A stretch of DNA of 5,644 nucleotides from Elusimicrobiota bacterium (GTDB taxonomy: Bacteria > Ratteibacteria > UBA8468 > B48-G9 > JAFGKM01). The notes beneath the pieces are model-generated. The model was not told where the DNA came from and made no database searches. It worked only from the letters and a program-made list of their open reading frames with translations. Made by a program: the position numbers and the translations under genes. The first letter of the stretch is position 1. Each line of letters starts with the position of its first letter. This document shows, one piece after another, positions 1 to 5,644 of the stretch. The stretch spans positions 1-5,644 of the forward strand of contig JAAYXZ010000028.1 in assembly GCA_012515635.1 (NCBI GenBank), given 5' to 3'.

Positions 1-814
1 GAGTATTCCTGTGGCTGTGGCTGGAGGCATAAACTCTGAAAATGTCGTGGATGCGCTGAAGGCGGGGGCTTCTATCTTTATTGTAGGAGGAGCAGTTACC
101 AAATCGGAGGATGTGAAGACAGCGGTAAAAACAATACAAGAGGCGATAGAAAAGAAGAAGGGAATAAAGACAAAACTTTTTAAGAGAGTATCGTTTTCGG
201 AAGTGAGAGATGTTTTTCTTAGGGTTTCTACGGCAAATATATCCGATGCGCTGCATAGGAGCGGATGGTTGGAGGGATTGCTGCCTGTTATTCCGGACAT
301 TAAGATGGCAGGGAAAGTAATAACTGTAAGGACATATCCCGGTGACTGGGCGAAACCGGTTGAGGCGATAGATATGGCGGAAGAAGGGGATGTGGTTGTT
401 GTTGATGTCGGCGGAGTGGGACCTGCTGTATGGGGAGAACTTGCGACGAATAGCGCGGTGATAAAAAAAGTGGCAGGTGTGGTGGTGTACGGAGGCGTAA
501 GGGATGTGGAAGAGATAACAAGGATTAAATTGCCGGTCTTTGCAAAAATCATATGCCCTGAAGCGGGTGAACCGAAAGGATTCGGCGAGATAAATGTTCC
601 ATTGAGGATGGCCGGCTATACAGTTAGACCCGGAGATTGGATAGTTGGCGATAATGATGGGGTTGTGCTTATACCTGAGGAGAGGGTTGTGGAGACAGCC
701 AACAGGGCTATGGATGTTTTTGAAAGGGAAAATCGTATAAGGAAAGAGATAAGAGACGGCAGAACATTAAGCAGTGTAACAGACCTTCTTAAGTGGGAGA
801 AAATAAAGAAATGA
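1..814 (+). CDS. 3-hexulose-6-phosphate synthase / RraA-family fusion protein, 3' part (5' end outside window)
   Basis: The reading frame is open from base 2, so the gene begins upstream of the window; the GTG at 11 is an internal valine. 270 residues are visible. Residues 1-50 (IPVAVAGGIN, then AGASIFIVGGAVT) are the last strand-helix units and phosphate-binding end of a hexulose-6-phosphate synthase/OMP-decarboxylase-type barrel. After a lysine-rich linker (about 50-62), residues 65-265 form a whole RraA-like domain: STANISDAL near 76-84, WGELAT, and GGVRDVEE with Arg167-Asp168 (bases 500-505), the metal and substrate site of RraA-fold class II aldolases. The same order is known in proteins annotated 'bifunctional hexulose-6-phosphate synthase/ribonuclease regulator'. 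HPS joins formaldehyde and ribulose 5-phosphate, or runs in reverse to make the pentose. The role of the RraA part is unsettled: RNase E regulation is unlikely, and an aldolase/decarboxylase-like activity is possible. The stop overlaps the next start as ATGA, implying co-translation. Family is secure, direction of reaction is inferred. Confidence 0.88.
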   Translation, partial: SIPVAVAGGINSENVVDALKAGASIFIVGGAVTKSEDVKTAVKTIQEAIEKKKGIKTKLFKRVSFSEVRDVFLRVSTANISDALHRSGWLEGLLPVIPDIKMAGKVITVRTYPGDWAKPVEAIDMAEEGDVVVVDVGGVGPAVWGELATNSAVIKKVAGVVVYGGVRDVEEITRIKLPVFAKIICPEAGEPKGFGEINVPLRMAGYTVRPGDWIVGDNDGVVLIPEERVVETANRAMDVFERENRIRKEIRDGRTLSSVTDLLKWEKIKK

Positions 815-1650
815 ACAGAATTATAAAAAAAGAAGTCCTTGGTGAGAAGATAAAACAAATAGAGGTGGAGGCATCTTTAATAGCAAATAAGGCGTTGCCT
901 GGTCAATTCATAGTGCTTCGCGTTGATGAGAAAGGTGAACGTATTCCCCTTACCATTGCGGGAAAAAATTCTGAGAAAGGCACGATAACCCTTATCTTTC
1001 AAGAGGTGGGAACAACCACTGTAAAATTGGGACAACTTAAAGAGGGCGAGTCTATTCTCAATCTGGTAGGTCCGTTAGGAAATCCGGTGGAGATAGAAAA
1101 ATATGGAACGGTCTGCATTGTCGTGGGCGGCGTAGGCGCTGCGTTTGTTTACTGGATGGCAAAGGCATTTAAGGAAAAAGGAAACAAAATTATTACGATT
1201 ATGGGAGCAAGAGATAAGGAATTGCTTATTCTTGAGGACCAAATGAGAGCTATCAGCGATGGACTGTTGATAACTACTGATGACGGCAGCAAAGGCATAA
1301 AAGGTTTTACTACGGAAGTTTTGGAAAAGATTATAGGCGAAGGCAAGATAATTGACTATGTCCTGACTGCGGGCCCTATTGTTATGATGAAGAGAGTTAG
1401 CGAGATTACCAAACCGCATAACATAAAGACCGTGGCAAGTTTAAATCCAATAATGATAGACGGAACAGGTATGTGCGGCGGCTGTAGGGTGACTATAGGC
1501 GGAGAAGTGAAGTTTGCCTGCGTAGATGGTCCTGATTTTGATGCCCATGATGTTGATTTTGATGAATTGCTAAAAAGAACATCTCTTTATAAACCGCATG
1601 AAGATGCATCTTTGAAGAAGTTGCATAAGTGTAAGATAGGGTTGGGATAA
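811..1650 (+). CDS. NfnA/SudB-like FAD/NAD(P)-binding, [2Fe-2S] oxidoreductase subunit
   Basis: 279 residues from the ATG at 811, which overlaps the upstream stop as ATGA; GGGAG at 795-799 can serve as ribosome site. A GTG at 793 would add six residues but lies inside that site, so I prefer 811. The layout is ferredoxin-NADP reductase-like: a beta-barrel FAD domain with RIPLTIA (44-50), a nucleotide-binding domain starting at VVGGVGAA (104-111) with GARDKELLILEDQM (132-145), and a C-terminal [2Fe-2S] site with Asp217, Cys222, Cys225 and Cys237. The tail CVDGPDFDAHDVDFDEL is typical of the small subunit of NADH-dependent ferredoxin:NADP oxidoreductase (NfnA) and sulfide dehydrogenase subunit B. 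In Thermotoga NfnA an aspartate and three cysteines hold the cluster, which fits this pattern. NfnA normally pairs with a GltD-like NfnB; no such gene follows here. PyrK is the main alternative, but the C-terminal signature argues for NfnA. It is a cytoplasmic protein without signal peptide. Confidence 0.85.
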   Translation: MNRIIKKEVLGEKIKQIEVEASLIANKALPGQFIVLRVDEKGERIPLTIAGKNSEKGTITLIFQEVGTTTVKLGQLKEGESILNLVGPLGNPVEIEKYGTVCIVVGGVGAAFVYWMAKAFKEKGNKIITIMGARDKELLILEDQMRAISDGLLITTDDGSKGIKGFTTEVLEKIIGEGKIIDYVLTAGPIVMMKRVSEITKPHNIKTVASLNPIMIDGTGMCGGCRVTIGGEVKFACVDGPDFDAHDVDFDELLKRTSLYKPHEDASLKKLHKCKIGLG

Positions 1651-1671
1651 GAAAACAACGCCCTATAAACG

Positions 1672-1701
1672 CTGAATAAAAAACAAAAAAACGTGTATTA
1701 T
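1672..1701 (+). promoter_or_regulatory. weak candidate promoter for tsaC-rpiB
   Basis: A TATTAT -10-like box (1696-1701) lies 18 bases after CTGAAT (1672-1677). The -10 is fair and the -35 matches only three of six positions. It sits in the A+T-rich 98-base gap after the NfnA-like gene, the only place where a separate tsaC promoter could be. No terminator is visible upstream, so read-through from the first operon is equally possible. Confidence 0.28.
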
Positions 1702-1748
1702 ATATGGTTTGAATTTACAGGTTGTTCAGGCAACAGAGAACAAGGGGA

Positions 1749-2321
1749 ATGAGGATAATAGAGATTGTTGGGCGCAGAGAGGAAGCGGTTCTTTTAGAGG
1801 TAGAGAATACTCTGAAAAGTGGCGGTGTTGTTATTGTCCCTACGGATACTGTCTATGGCTTAATATGTGAAGGGCTGACTGACAGGGCAAAGGAAAGGAT
1901 ATACGGGATAAAAGGGCGTTCTAAAGATAAGCCGCTTATAGGGTTTGTGAATACACTGGAGAAGGTTAAGAGTTTTGCGGAAGTGTCTGCTGAAAGAGAG
2001 GTAATTCTCAAACAAAATTGGCCCGTGGCAAAGACATACTTATTGAAGGCGATAAAAGATATATATCTTGTTACTGCAAAGACAGGAAAGATTGCCTTCA
2101 GAATACCTGCCCACGAGTTTCTTCTGAAGATCTTGGAGAGGTTTGATTTAATAGCTTCCACCAGCGCGAATATATCGGGAGAAAAGGCGTCTTTGTCCGT
2201 AGCGGATATACCTGATGTTATCAGAGAAGAGGCGGATGTTATCATAGATGGAGGGCGGCTCTGTGGGAAGCCGTCGGATATTTGGGATATTACAGGAGAC
2301 AGCCCGTTGCGATTGCGCTGA
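1749..2321 (+). CDS. tsaC: L-threonylcarbamoyladenylate synthase (Sua5/YciO/YrdC family)
   Basis: TsaC makes threonylcarbamoyl-AMP from threonine, bicarbonate and ATP, the first step of the tRNA t6A37 modification; it acts in the cytoplasm. From the ATG at 1749 the product has 190 residues, the usual size of the short YrdC/TsaC form without the Sua5 C-terminal domain. The signature PTDTVYGL is at 31-38, KGR with Lys55/Arg57 and Lys61 follow, AFRIP has Arg118, and STSAN at 137-141 supplies the SxN motif. GKPSDIWD (173-180) corresponds to the PSxIxD end of Escherichia coli TsaC. The usual WPGPLT is WPVAKT here (91-96), a modest divergence. A TTG at 1722 would extend it by nine residues without similarity to the family; however, AGGGG (1743-1747) is only one base from the ATG, so the exact start is less sure than the gene. 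rpiB follows after 54 bases; tsaC-type genes are linked to rpiB in many bacteria (ywlC and ywlF in Bacillus). Confidence 0.9.
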   Translation: MRIIEIVGRREEAVLLEVENTLKSGGVVIVPTDTVYGLICEGLTDRAKERIYGIKGRSKDKPLIGFVNTLEKVKSFAEVSAEREVILKQNWPVAKTYLLKAIKDIYLVTAKTGKIAFRIPAHEFLLKILERFDLIASTSANISGEKASLSVADIPDVIREEADVIIDGGRLCGKPSDIWDITGDSPLRLR

Positions 2322-2363
2322 AGAGGGTTGCTTTTACGTATCTTTGAAAAACAATTTGATGAT

Positions 2364-2370
2364 AAGGAGG
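2364..2370 (+). promoter_or_regulatory. ribosome binding site that fixes the rpiB start
   Basis: AAGGAGG, a near-perfect Shine-Dalgarno sequence, lies five bases before the ATG at 2376. The open frame continues upstream to a TTG at 2328, but this site and the family N-terminus place the true start at 2376. Confidence 0.85.
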
Positions 2371-2375
2371 GATAT

Positions 2376-2813
2376 ATGAGAGTGGGGATAGGCAGCGACC
2401 ATGCGGGATTTGACCTCAAGGTGTTTTTGGCAGCAGCATTGAAGAAAGAAGGGTATGAGGTTGTTGATTACGGCATAAATATTAAGAAATCTGTGGATTA
2501 TCCCGATTTTGCGGTAAAACTTACGGCAGGGATACAAGCAAAAGAGATAGGGAAGGGAATACTTATATGCGGAACAGGCATAGGTATGAGCATTGCGGCA
2601 AACAAGTTCAAAGGAATCAGGGCGGCGAGATGTTGCTGTATACAGGACGCCTGCCTGGCAAGACAGCATAATGACGCCAATGTTATTACATTAGGCGGGA
2701 GGTTGTTGGGCAATGACCTTGCTTTTGAAATGGTTAATGTATTTCTTGATACACCGTTTTTGAAAGGTCGGCACTTAAAAAGAGTGAATAAGATAAAGAG
2801 CATAGATAAATGA
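2376..2813 (+). CDS. rpiB: ribose-5-phosphate isomerase B
   Basis: RpiB interconverts ribulose 5-phosphate and ribose 5-phosphate in the cytoplasm. The 145-residue product has the usual family length. The N-terminus MRVGIGSDHAGFDLK carries Asp8 and His9 of the substrate site, ICGTGIGMSIAANK (64-77) contains the catalytic base Cys65 and the anion-binding glycine loop, and ARQHNDANVITLGGR (95-109) has His98, which opens the sugar ring in studied RpiB enzymes. Residues 86-88 are three cysteines in a row with a fourth at 93, more than usual in this segment. It follows tsaC on the same strand after 54 bases with a strong ribosome site, so the two are probably one transcript. A RpiB-type galactose-6-phosphate isomerase (LacA/LacB) is the main alternative, but those occur as pairs and no lac genes are present. 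Its place near an HPS gene suits pentose synthesis from ribulose 5-phosphate (inference). Confidence 0.93.
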   Translation: MRVGIGSDHAGFDLKVFLAAALKKEGYEVVDYGINIKKSVDYPDFAVKLTAGIQAKEIGKGILICGTGIGMSIAANKFKGIRAARCCCIQDACLARQHNDANVITLGGRLLGNDLAFEMVNVFLDTPFLKGRHLKRVNKIKSIDK

Positions 2814-2886
2814 AGGTTTTTACAGTGTTCCTTCCTTTTTTTGCGATATCTGAGTGAGGTTATAAGAAAAGAGATTGATAAAAGCG

Positions 2887-3225
2887 TTACAGATTAAGTT
2901 TTTTTAAATCTTCCTCATCAAGTCCCATATAATGACCTATCTCGTGGAACAGGACTCTTGCTATCTTCTTTTCCAACTCCTGCATTGTGCGGCATCTTTT
3001 CTCTATGCTTTCCTTGAAGAGTATAATTTTATCAGGCATCACAAGAGAATAAGAGGGGCTTTTCCTGTTCGGAAAGGGGATTCCATGATAAAGCCCTAAA
3101 AGATTGGGGGATGAAGATTCTTCCACAAAAAACTCTATATTTTCAAGCCGTTGCTTAATAACATCGGGAAGCATTTCAATCTTTGCCGCTACTATCTCTT
3201 CAAATTCTCTTTTAGTTATCTTCAT
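2887..3225 (-). CDS. small zincin-like metallopeptidase family protein
   Basis: The 112-residue product carries HEIGHYMGLDEEDL near its C-terminus: His94-Glu95-x-x-His98 followed by Gly101 and Glu104, an HExxHxxGxxE zinc site. The N-terminal part (EFEEIVAAKIEMLPDVIKQRLENIEFFVEE, given here only by its role at residues 7-36) is the helix plus strand typical of the Pfam zincin_1 family (former DUF1025), small cytoplasmic proteins of 110-130 residues of unknown substrate. The family commonly has HExxHhfG; here the second part is HYMG. No signal peptide or membrane segment is visible. The gene is convergent with rpiB (73-base gap) and divergent from the methyltransferase gene. The frame stays open upstream for more than 20 codons without ATG, GTG or TTG, so ATG at 3225 is the likely start. 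No Shine-Dalgarno sequence precedes it. Family is firm, protease activity is unproven. Confidence 0.85.
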   Translation of the reverse strand: MKITKREFEEIVAAKIEMLPDVIKQRLENIEFFVEESSSPNLLGLYHGIPFPNRKSPSYSLVMPDKIILFKESIEKRCRTMQELEKKIARVLFHEIGHYMGLDEEDLKKLNL

Positions 3226-3231
3226 ACTGTT

Positions 3232-3260
3232 GATATAAACACAAGTATCAAAGACATCAA
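3232..3260 (-). promoter_or_regulatory. candidate promoter of the metallopeptidase gene, possibly giving a leaderless mRNA
   Basis: On the minus strand TTGATG (3260-3255) and TATATC (3237-3232) are separated by 17 bases, together 8 of 12 consensus matches. The -10 box lacks the final T. Only six bases separate it from the ATG, so transcription would start at or next to the start codon, which agrees with the missing ribosome site. The call is tentative. Confidence 0.38.
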
Positions 3261-3323
3261 AAGTTGTCTTCGTTGTCTGCTGTTTTTCTGTTAGCCCGTT
3301 TCTCCTAAGAGTATAACATAAAG

Positions 3324-3352
3324 TTGAAGAAGAGAGATTTATATTTTATAAT
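3324..3352 (+). promoter_or_regulatory. sigma70-type promoter of the methyltransferase gene
   Basis: TTGAAG (3324-3329) and a perfect TATAAT (3347-3352) are spaced by 17 bases. The predicted start lies near 3359, leaving a leader of about 45 bases before the ATG at 3405. The AGGGGG ribosome site (3393-3398) is six bases before that ATG. Confidence 0.7.
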
Positions 3353-3404
3353 GTGAGTGATTTTATTCGTTGCGCAAAAAACATAAGCAGGCAGGGGGCA
3401 AGGT

Positions 3405-4226
3405 ATGATAATTATAGGTGAATTAATAAATGCGACAAGACAACTAATTGCAGAAGCGATTGAGGCGAAAGATAATACCGAAATAAAAAAAGCGGTTATT
3501 AGACAGATAGAAGCAGGAGCAAAGTATATTGATATCAACGCAGGGATGGGAAAAGGGCAGGCAAGAGAGATATCTGATATGGAATGGCTTATTGATATAG
3601 TAAACGAAATAGGCGAGATTCCCATATGTGTTGATAGTTCAGACCCTGTCGTTATAGATAAGTGTCTCGGGCGAATAAAGAGCGCCGACAGAATGATAAA
3701 TTCAATTAGCGGAGAAAGCAAAAAGATAGAGAGTTTGTTGCCGTTGATAAAAGAACATAATAGTTGTAAGGTGGTTGGGCTTACAATGGATGACGGGGGT
3801 ATTCCCTCTGATGTTGAGAAGAGAATTGAAATCACGGAAAAGATTGTAAAAACACTTGAAGAGGCAGGTATTCCAAGGGAAAACATCTTTATAGACCCTC
3901 TTATTCAACCTATCAGCGTGGATGTGAATAACGGAAAGGTTTTTTTGGAGTCGCTCAGGGCTATAAACAAGGAATTCCCCGGAGTTAAAACAACCTGCGG
4001 GCTTTCAAACATATCTTTCGGTTTGCCCAACAGAAGATTGCTTAACAGATATTTTCTTACGCTTGCAATAGGATATGGGCTTGATTCCGCAATTACCGAC
4101 CCTGTTGATAAAGGAACAAGAGAGGCGATATATATGGCAGAGGCGTTGACAGGGAGAGATGAATATTGTATGAATTATATTAAAATGTTCAGAGAGGGTT
4201 TTTTTAAGACAAAAGATAAAAAGTAA
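3405..4226 (+). CDS. acsE: AcsE-like methyltetrahydrofolate:corrinoid methyltransferase (pterin-binding family)
   Basis: The 273-residue product is a single pterin-binding TIM barrel related to dihydropteroate synthase. It resembles the AcsE (MeTr) enzyme of the Wood-Ljungdahl pathway, which passes the methyl group of methyl-tetrahydrofolate to the corrinoid iron-sulfur protein. Pterin and methyl-transfer residues occur in the right order: IIIGELINA at the N-terminus, CVDSS with Asp77, MINSIS with Asn99, FIDPLIQP with Asp164, and CGLSNISFGLPNR with Asn202. As recalled from the Moorella enzyme, these match Asp75, Asn96, Asp160 and Asn199. DHPS for folate synthesis is unlikely, since GLSN and INR/LNR are methyltransferase features and the sulfonamide-site loops are missing. 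Length agrees with AcsE (about 262) and there is no cobalamin domain. The gene stands alone with its own promoter; no corrinoid protein, CO dehydrogenase or methyltransferase partner is adjacent. A glycine-betaine or O-demethylase type MeTr (MtgA/MtvA-like) is the alternative. Confidence 0.82.
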   Translation: MIIIGELINATRQLIAEAIEAKDNTEIKKAVIRQIEAGAKYIDINAGMGKGQAREISDMEWLIDIVNEIGEIPICVDSSDPVVIDKCLGRIKSADRMINSISGESKKIESLLPLIKEHNSCKVVGLTMDDGGIPSDVEKRIEITEKIVKTLEEAGIPRENIFIDPLIQPISVDVNNGKVFLESLRAINKEFPGVKTTCGLSNISFGLPNRRLLNRYFLTLAIGYGLDSAITDPVDKGTREAIYMAEALTGRDEYCMNYIKMFREGFFKTKDKK

Positions 4227-4230
4227 AGAA

Positions 4231-4259
4231 TTGCGTAAGTTTGTTCAAAGGGTTAAAAT
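4231..4259 (+). promoter_or_regulatory. promoter of tRNA-Pro
   Basis: TTGCGT (4231-4236) is followed after 17 bases by TAAAAT (4254-4259), the same -10 sequence as at the rRNA promoter. Transcription would start near 4266, only a few bases before the mature tRNA. A second TAAAAT at 4260-4265 has no suitable -35 partner. It begins five bases after the methyltransferase stop codon. Confidence 0.5.
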
Positions 4260-4269
4260 TAAAATAATG

Positions 4270-4345
4270 CGGGGCGTGGCCTAGTCCGGTTTAGGGCACC
4301 AGAATGGGGTTCTGGGAGTCCCCGGTTCGAATCCGGGCGCCCCGA
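4270..4345 (+). tRNA. tRNA-Pro, anticodon GGG
   Basis: A full cloverleaf can be folded by eye. The 7-bp acceptor stem pairs 4270-4276 with 4338-4344, including the C1-G72 pair and A73 (4345) typical of bacterial proline tRNA. The D stem is GCCT/GGGC (one G-U pair). The anticodon stem CCAGA/TCTGG encloses ATGGGGT, placing anticodon GGG at 4306-4308 with G37 next to it, the usual TrmD methylation site. The T arm is CCCGG-TTCGAAT-CCGGG. It reads CCC and, by wobble, CCU. No CCA is encoded; TTTTT follows directly at 4346-4350, so CCA must be added by the nucleotidyltransferase, and the T run may help end transcription after the G+C-rich acceptor stem. Confidence 0.97.
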
Positions 4346-4389
4346 TTTTTCAAGACAAATATTATAGTCGGAAGGTATACATTTGATAT

Positions 4390-4417
4390 TTGACAAAACT
4401 TTTAAATATGTTAAAGT
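4390..4417 (+). promoter_or_regulatory. promoter of the small membrane protein gene
   Basis: A perfect TTGACA (4390-4395) is followed after 16 bases by TAAAGT (4412-4417), preceded by TG at 4409-4410 as in extended -10 promoters. The start would be near 4424, giving a leader of roughly 47 bases before the ATG at 4471. Confidence 0.6.
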
Positions 4418-4470
4418 TTAACCAATTTTAGAGCATATAAAGAAAACACAAAAGAAAGGAGGGATAGAAA

Positions 4471-4665
4471 ATGGCAGAAAAGAAAAATAATCCGGCAGCA
4501 GTGGTAATTCTGATACTAATTATTCTGGTGGCGCTTTTTCTTATCATTAAACAAGCAATGCCGAGTAGACCAGCTCCAGTGAGACCGGGGGTAGAGACAG
4601 GAGCGCCTGTCGGTTCTCCTCCAGCAGTAGAGATTCCGGAAGAAGCCCCTGTTGAAGTTGAATAA
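4471..4665 (+). CDS. small single-pass membrane protein with proline-rich tail, function unknown
   Basis: I do not recognise this 64-residue protein. AAGGAGGG (4456-4463) lies seven bases before the ATG and a good promoter precedes it, so it looks truly expressed. Residues 1-8 (MAEKKNNP) are polar and positive. Residues 9-26 are almost wholly hydrophobic (VVILILIILVALFLII core) and form one membrane helix. Residues 31-64 are rich in proline, glycine and, at the end, glutamate, with alternating P-x and P-xx units, so they are probably disordered. The two lysines before the helix favour an N-inside, tail-outside orientation, but K27, R33 and R38 weaken that rule. There is no lipobox and no obvious signal-peptidase site after the helix. 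It lies between tRNA-Pro and the 16S gene, on the same strand but with its own promoter. Possible roles such as a membrane anchor or envelope linker are guesses. Confidence 0.72.
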   Translation: MAEKKNNPAAVVILILIILVALFLIIKQAMPSRPAPVRPGVETGAPVGSPPAVEIPEEAPVEVE

Positions 4666-4697
4666 AAGGGGTATCTGAAAAAGAGAAAAAACATCTC

Positions 4698-4726
4698 TTG
4701 ACAGAGGGTAAAAAATAAGGTAAAAT
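4698..4726 (+). promoter_or_regulatory. rRNA operon promoter
   Basis: A perfect TTGACA (4698-4703) and TAAAAT (4721-4726) are spaced by exactly 17 bases, the strongest promoter match in the window. The A-rich stretch at 4678-4693 could act as an UP-like element. Transcription would begin near 4733, about 50 bases before the 16S sequence. Confidence 0.8.
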
Positions 4727-4732
4727 ATTTCA

Positions 4733-4782
4733 GTTGTAAGACAGTTCATTGACAAGTTGGAGGTATTTGGACCTCAATAAGT
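4733..4782 (+). other. 16S rRNA 5' leader with small hairpin
   Basis: The leader between the predicted start and the mature 16S holds a five-base-pair hairpin: GAGGT (4760-4764) and ACCTC (4771-4775) around the loop ATTTGG. A second TTGACA at 4749-4754 has no -10 partner at the right distance. I do not see a boxA antitermination motif. The processing stem partner after the 16S gene is outside the window. Confidence 0.45.

Positions 4783-5644
<862 letters not shown>

Noticed and set aside
793..810. GTG at 793 as start of the NfnA-like gene
   Set aside because: It lies within the likely ribosome site, and the ATG at 811 gives the family N-terminus and an ATGA overlap.
1721..1734. GTTG-TTCAGG-CAAC hairpin before tsaC as a regulatory leader
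   Set aside because: Only four base pairs without further structure; expected by chance.
1722..1748. TTG start adding nine residues to TsaC
   Set aside because: The added residues do not resemble the family N-terminus, and no ribosome site fits the TTG.
2814..2886. Terminator between the convergent rpiB and metallopeptidase genes
   Set aside because: T-rich runs are present (2816-2820, 2836-2842), but I find no stem of useful length in front of them on either strand.
4270..4470. tRNA-Pro as an attachment site of an integrated element
   Set aside because: No integrase, no repeat of the tRNA 3' end downstream within the window, and the neighbours are housekeeping genes.
4681..4699. AAGAGA/TCTCTT hairpin as terminator of the small gene
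   Set aside because: The stem is A+T-rich and is followed by GACAGAGG rather than a T run; it overlaps the promoter.
4749..4754. Second TTGACA as a tandem rRNA promoter P2
   Set aside because: The sequence 16-18 bases downstream (around 4771-4778) is not -10-like.
4428..4755. Minus-strand open frames over the small membrane protein gene
   Set aside because: They lack ribosome sites and promoters and have biased compositions expected from the complement of the plus-strand gene.

Overview
The window is bacterial: sigma70-type promoters, Shine-Dalgarno sites, a proline tRNA without an encoded CCA end, and the first ~860 bases of a 16S rRNA gene that carries standard bacterial landmarks (an exact EUB338 target, the 515 and 787-806 core sites) plus several lineage-specific changes. 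The 16S resembles deep, mostly uncultured groups around the PVC superphylum (short variable helix 17, CCCTGTCAAGCGGGAAGAA stretch). Omnitrophota (former OP3) is my best guess, held weakly, because I cannot align it to a reference. The gene content (hexulose-phosphate synthase/RraA fusion, NfnA-type flavoprotein, corrinoid-type methyltransferase) suits an anaerobe with one-carbon metabolism.

Layout. Bases 1-1650: two plus-strand genes coupled by an ATGA overlap, the 3' part of an HPS-RraA fusion gene and an NfnA/SudB-like FAD/NAD/[2Fe-2S] protein. Bases 1749-2813: tsaC (threonylcarbamoyl-AMP synthase) then rpiB (ribose-5-phosphate isomerase B). Bases 2887-3225: a small zincin-type metallopeptidase on the minus strand, convergent with rpiB. 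Bases 3226-3404: a divergent promoter region. Bases 3405-4226: an AcsE-like methyltetrahydrofolate:corrinoid methyltransferase with its own promoter. Bases 4270-4345: tRNA-Pro(GGG). Bases 4471-4665: a 64-residue single-pass membrane protein of unknown function. From about 4783 to the window end: 16S rRNA, cut off by the window. No stretch over 300 bases lacks a gene.

How the genes may work together (inference): HPS run in reverse releases ribulose 5-phosphate and formaldehyde, and RpiB converts ribulose 5-phosphate to ribose 5-phosphate, so the two could form a pentose supply route. Formaldehyde and methyl-folate chemistry (AcsE-like) and NAD(P)H/ferredoxin balancing (NfnA) fit the same physiology. 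TsaC and the tRNA/rRNA genes are translation housekeeping. I see no mobile element, CRISPR array or defence system, and no clearly undescribed system. The most open items are the orphan NfnA, the stand-alone methyltransferase, the small membrane protein next to the rRNA operon, and the unusual 16S positions.
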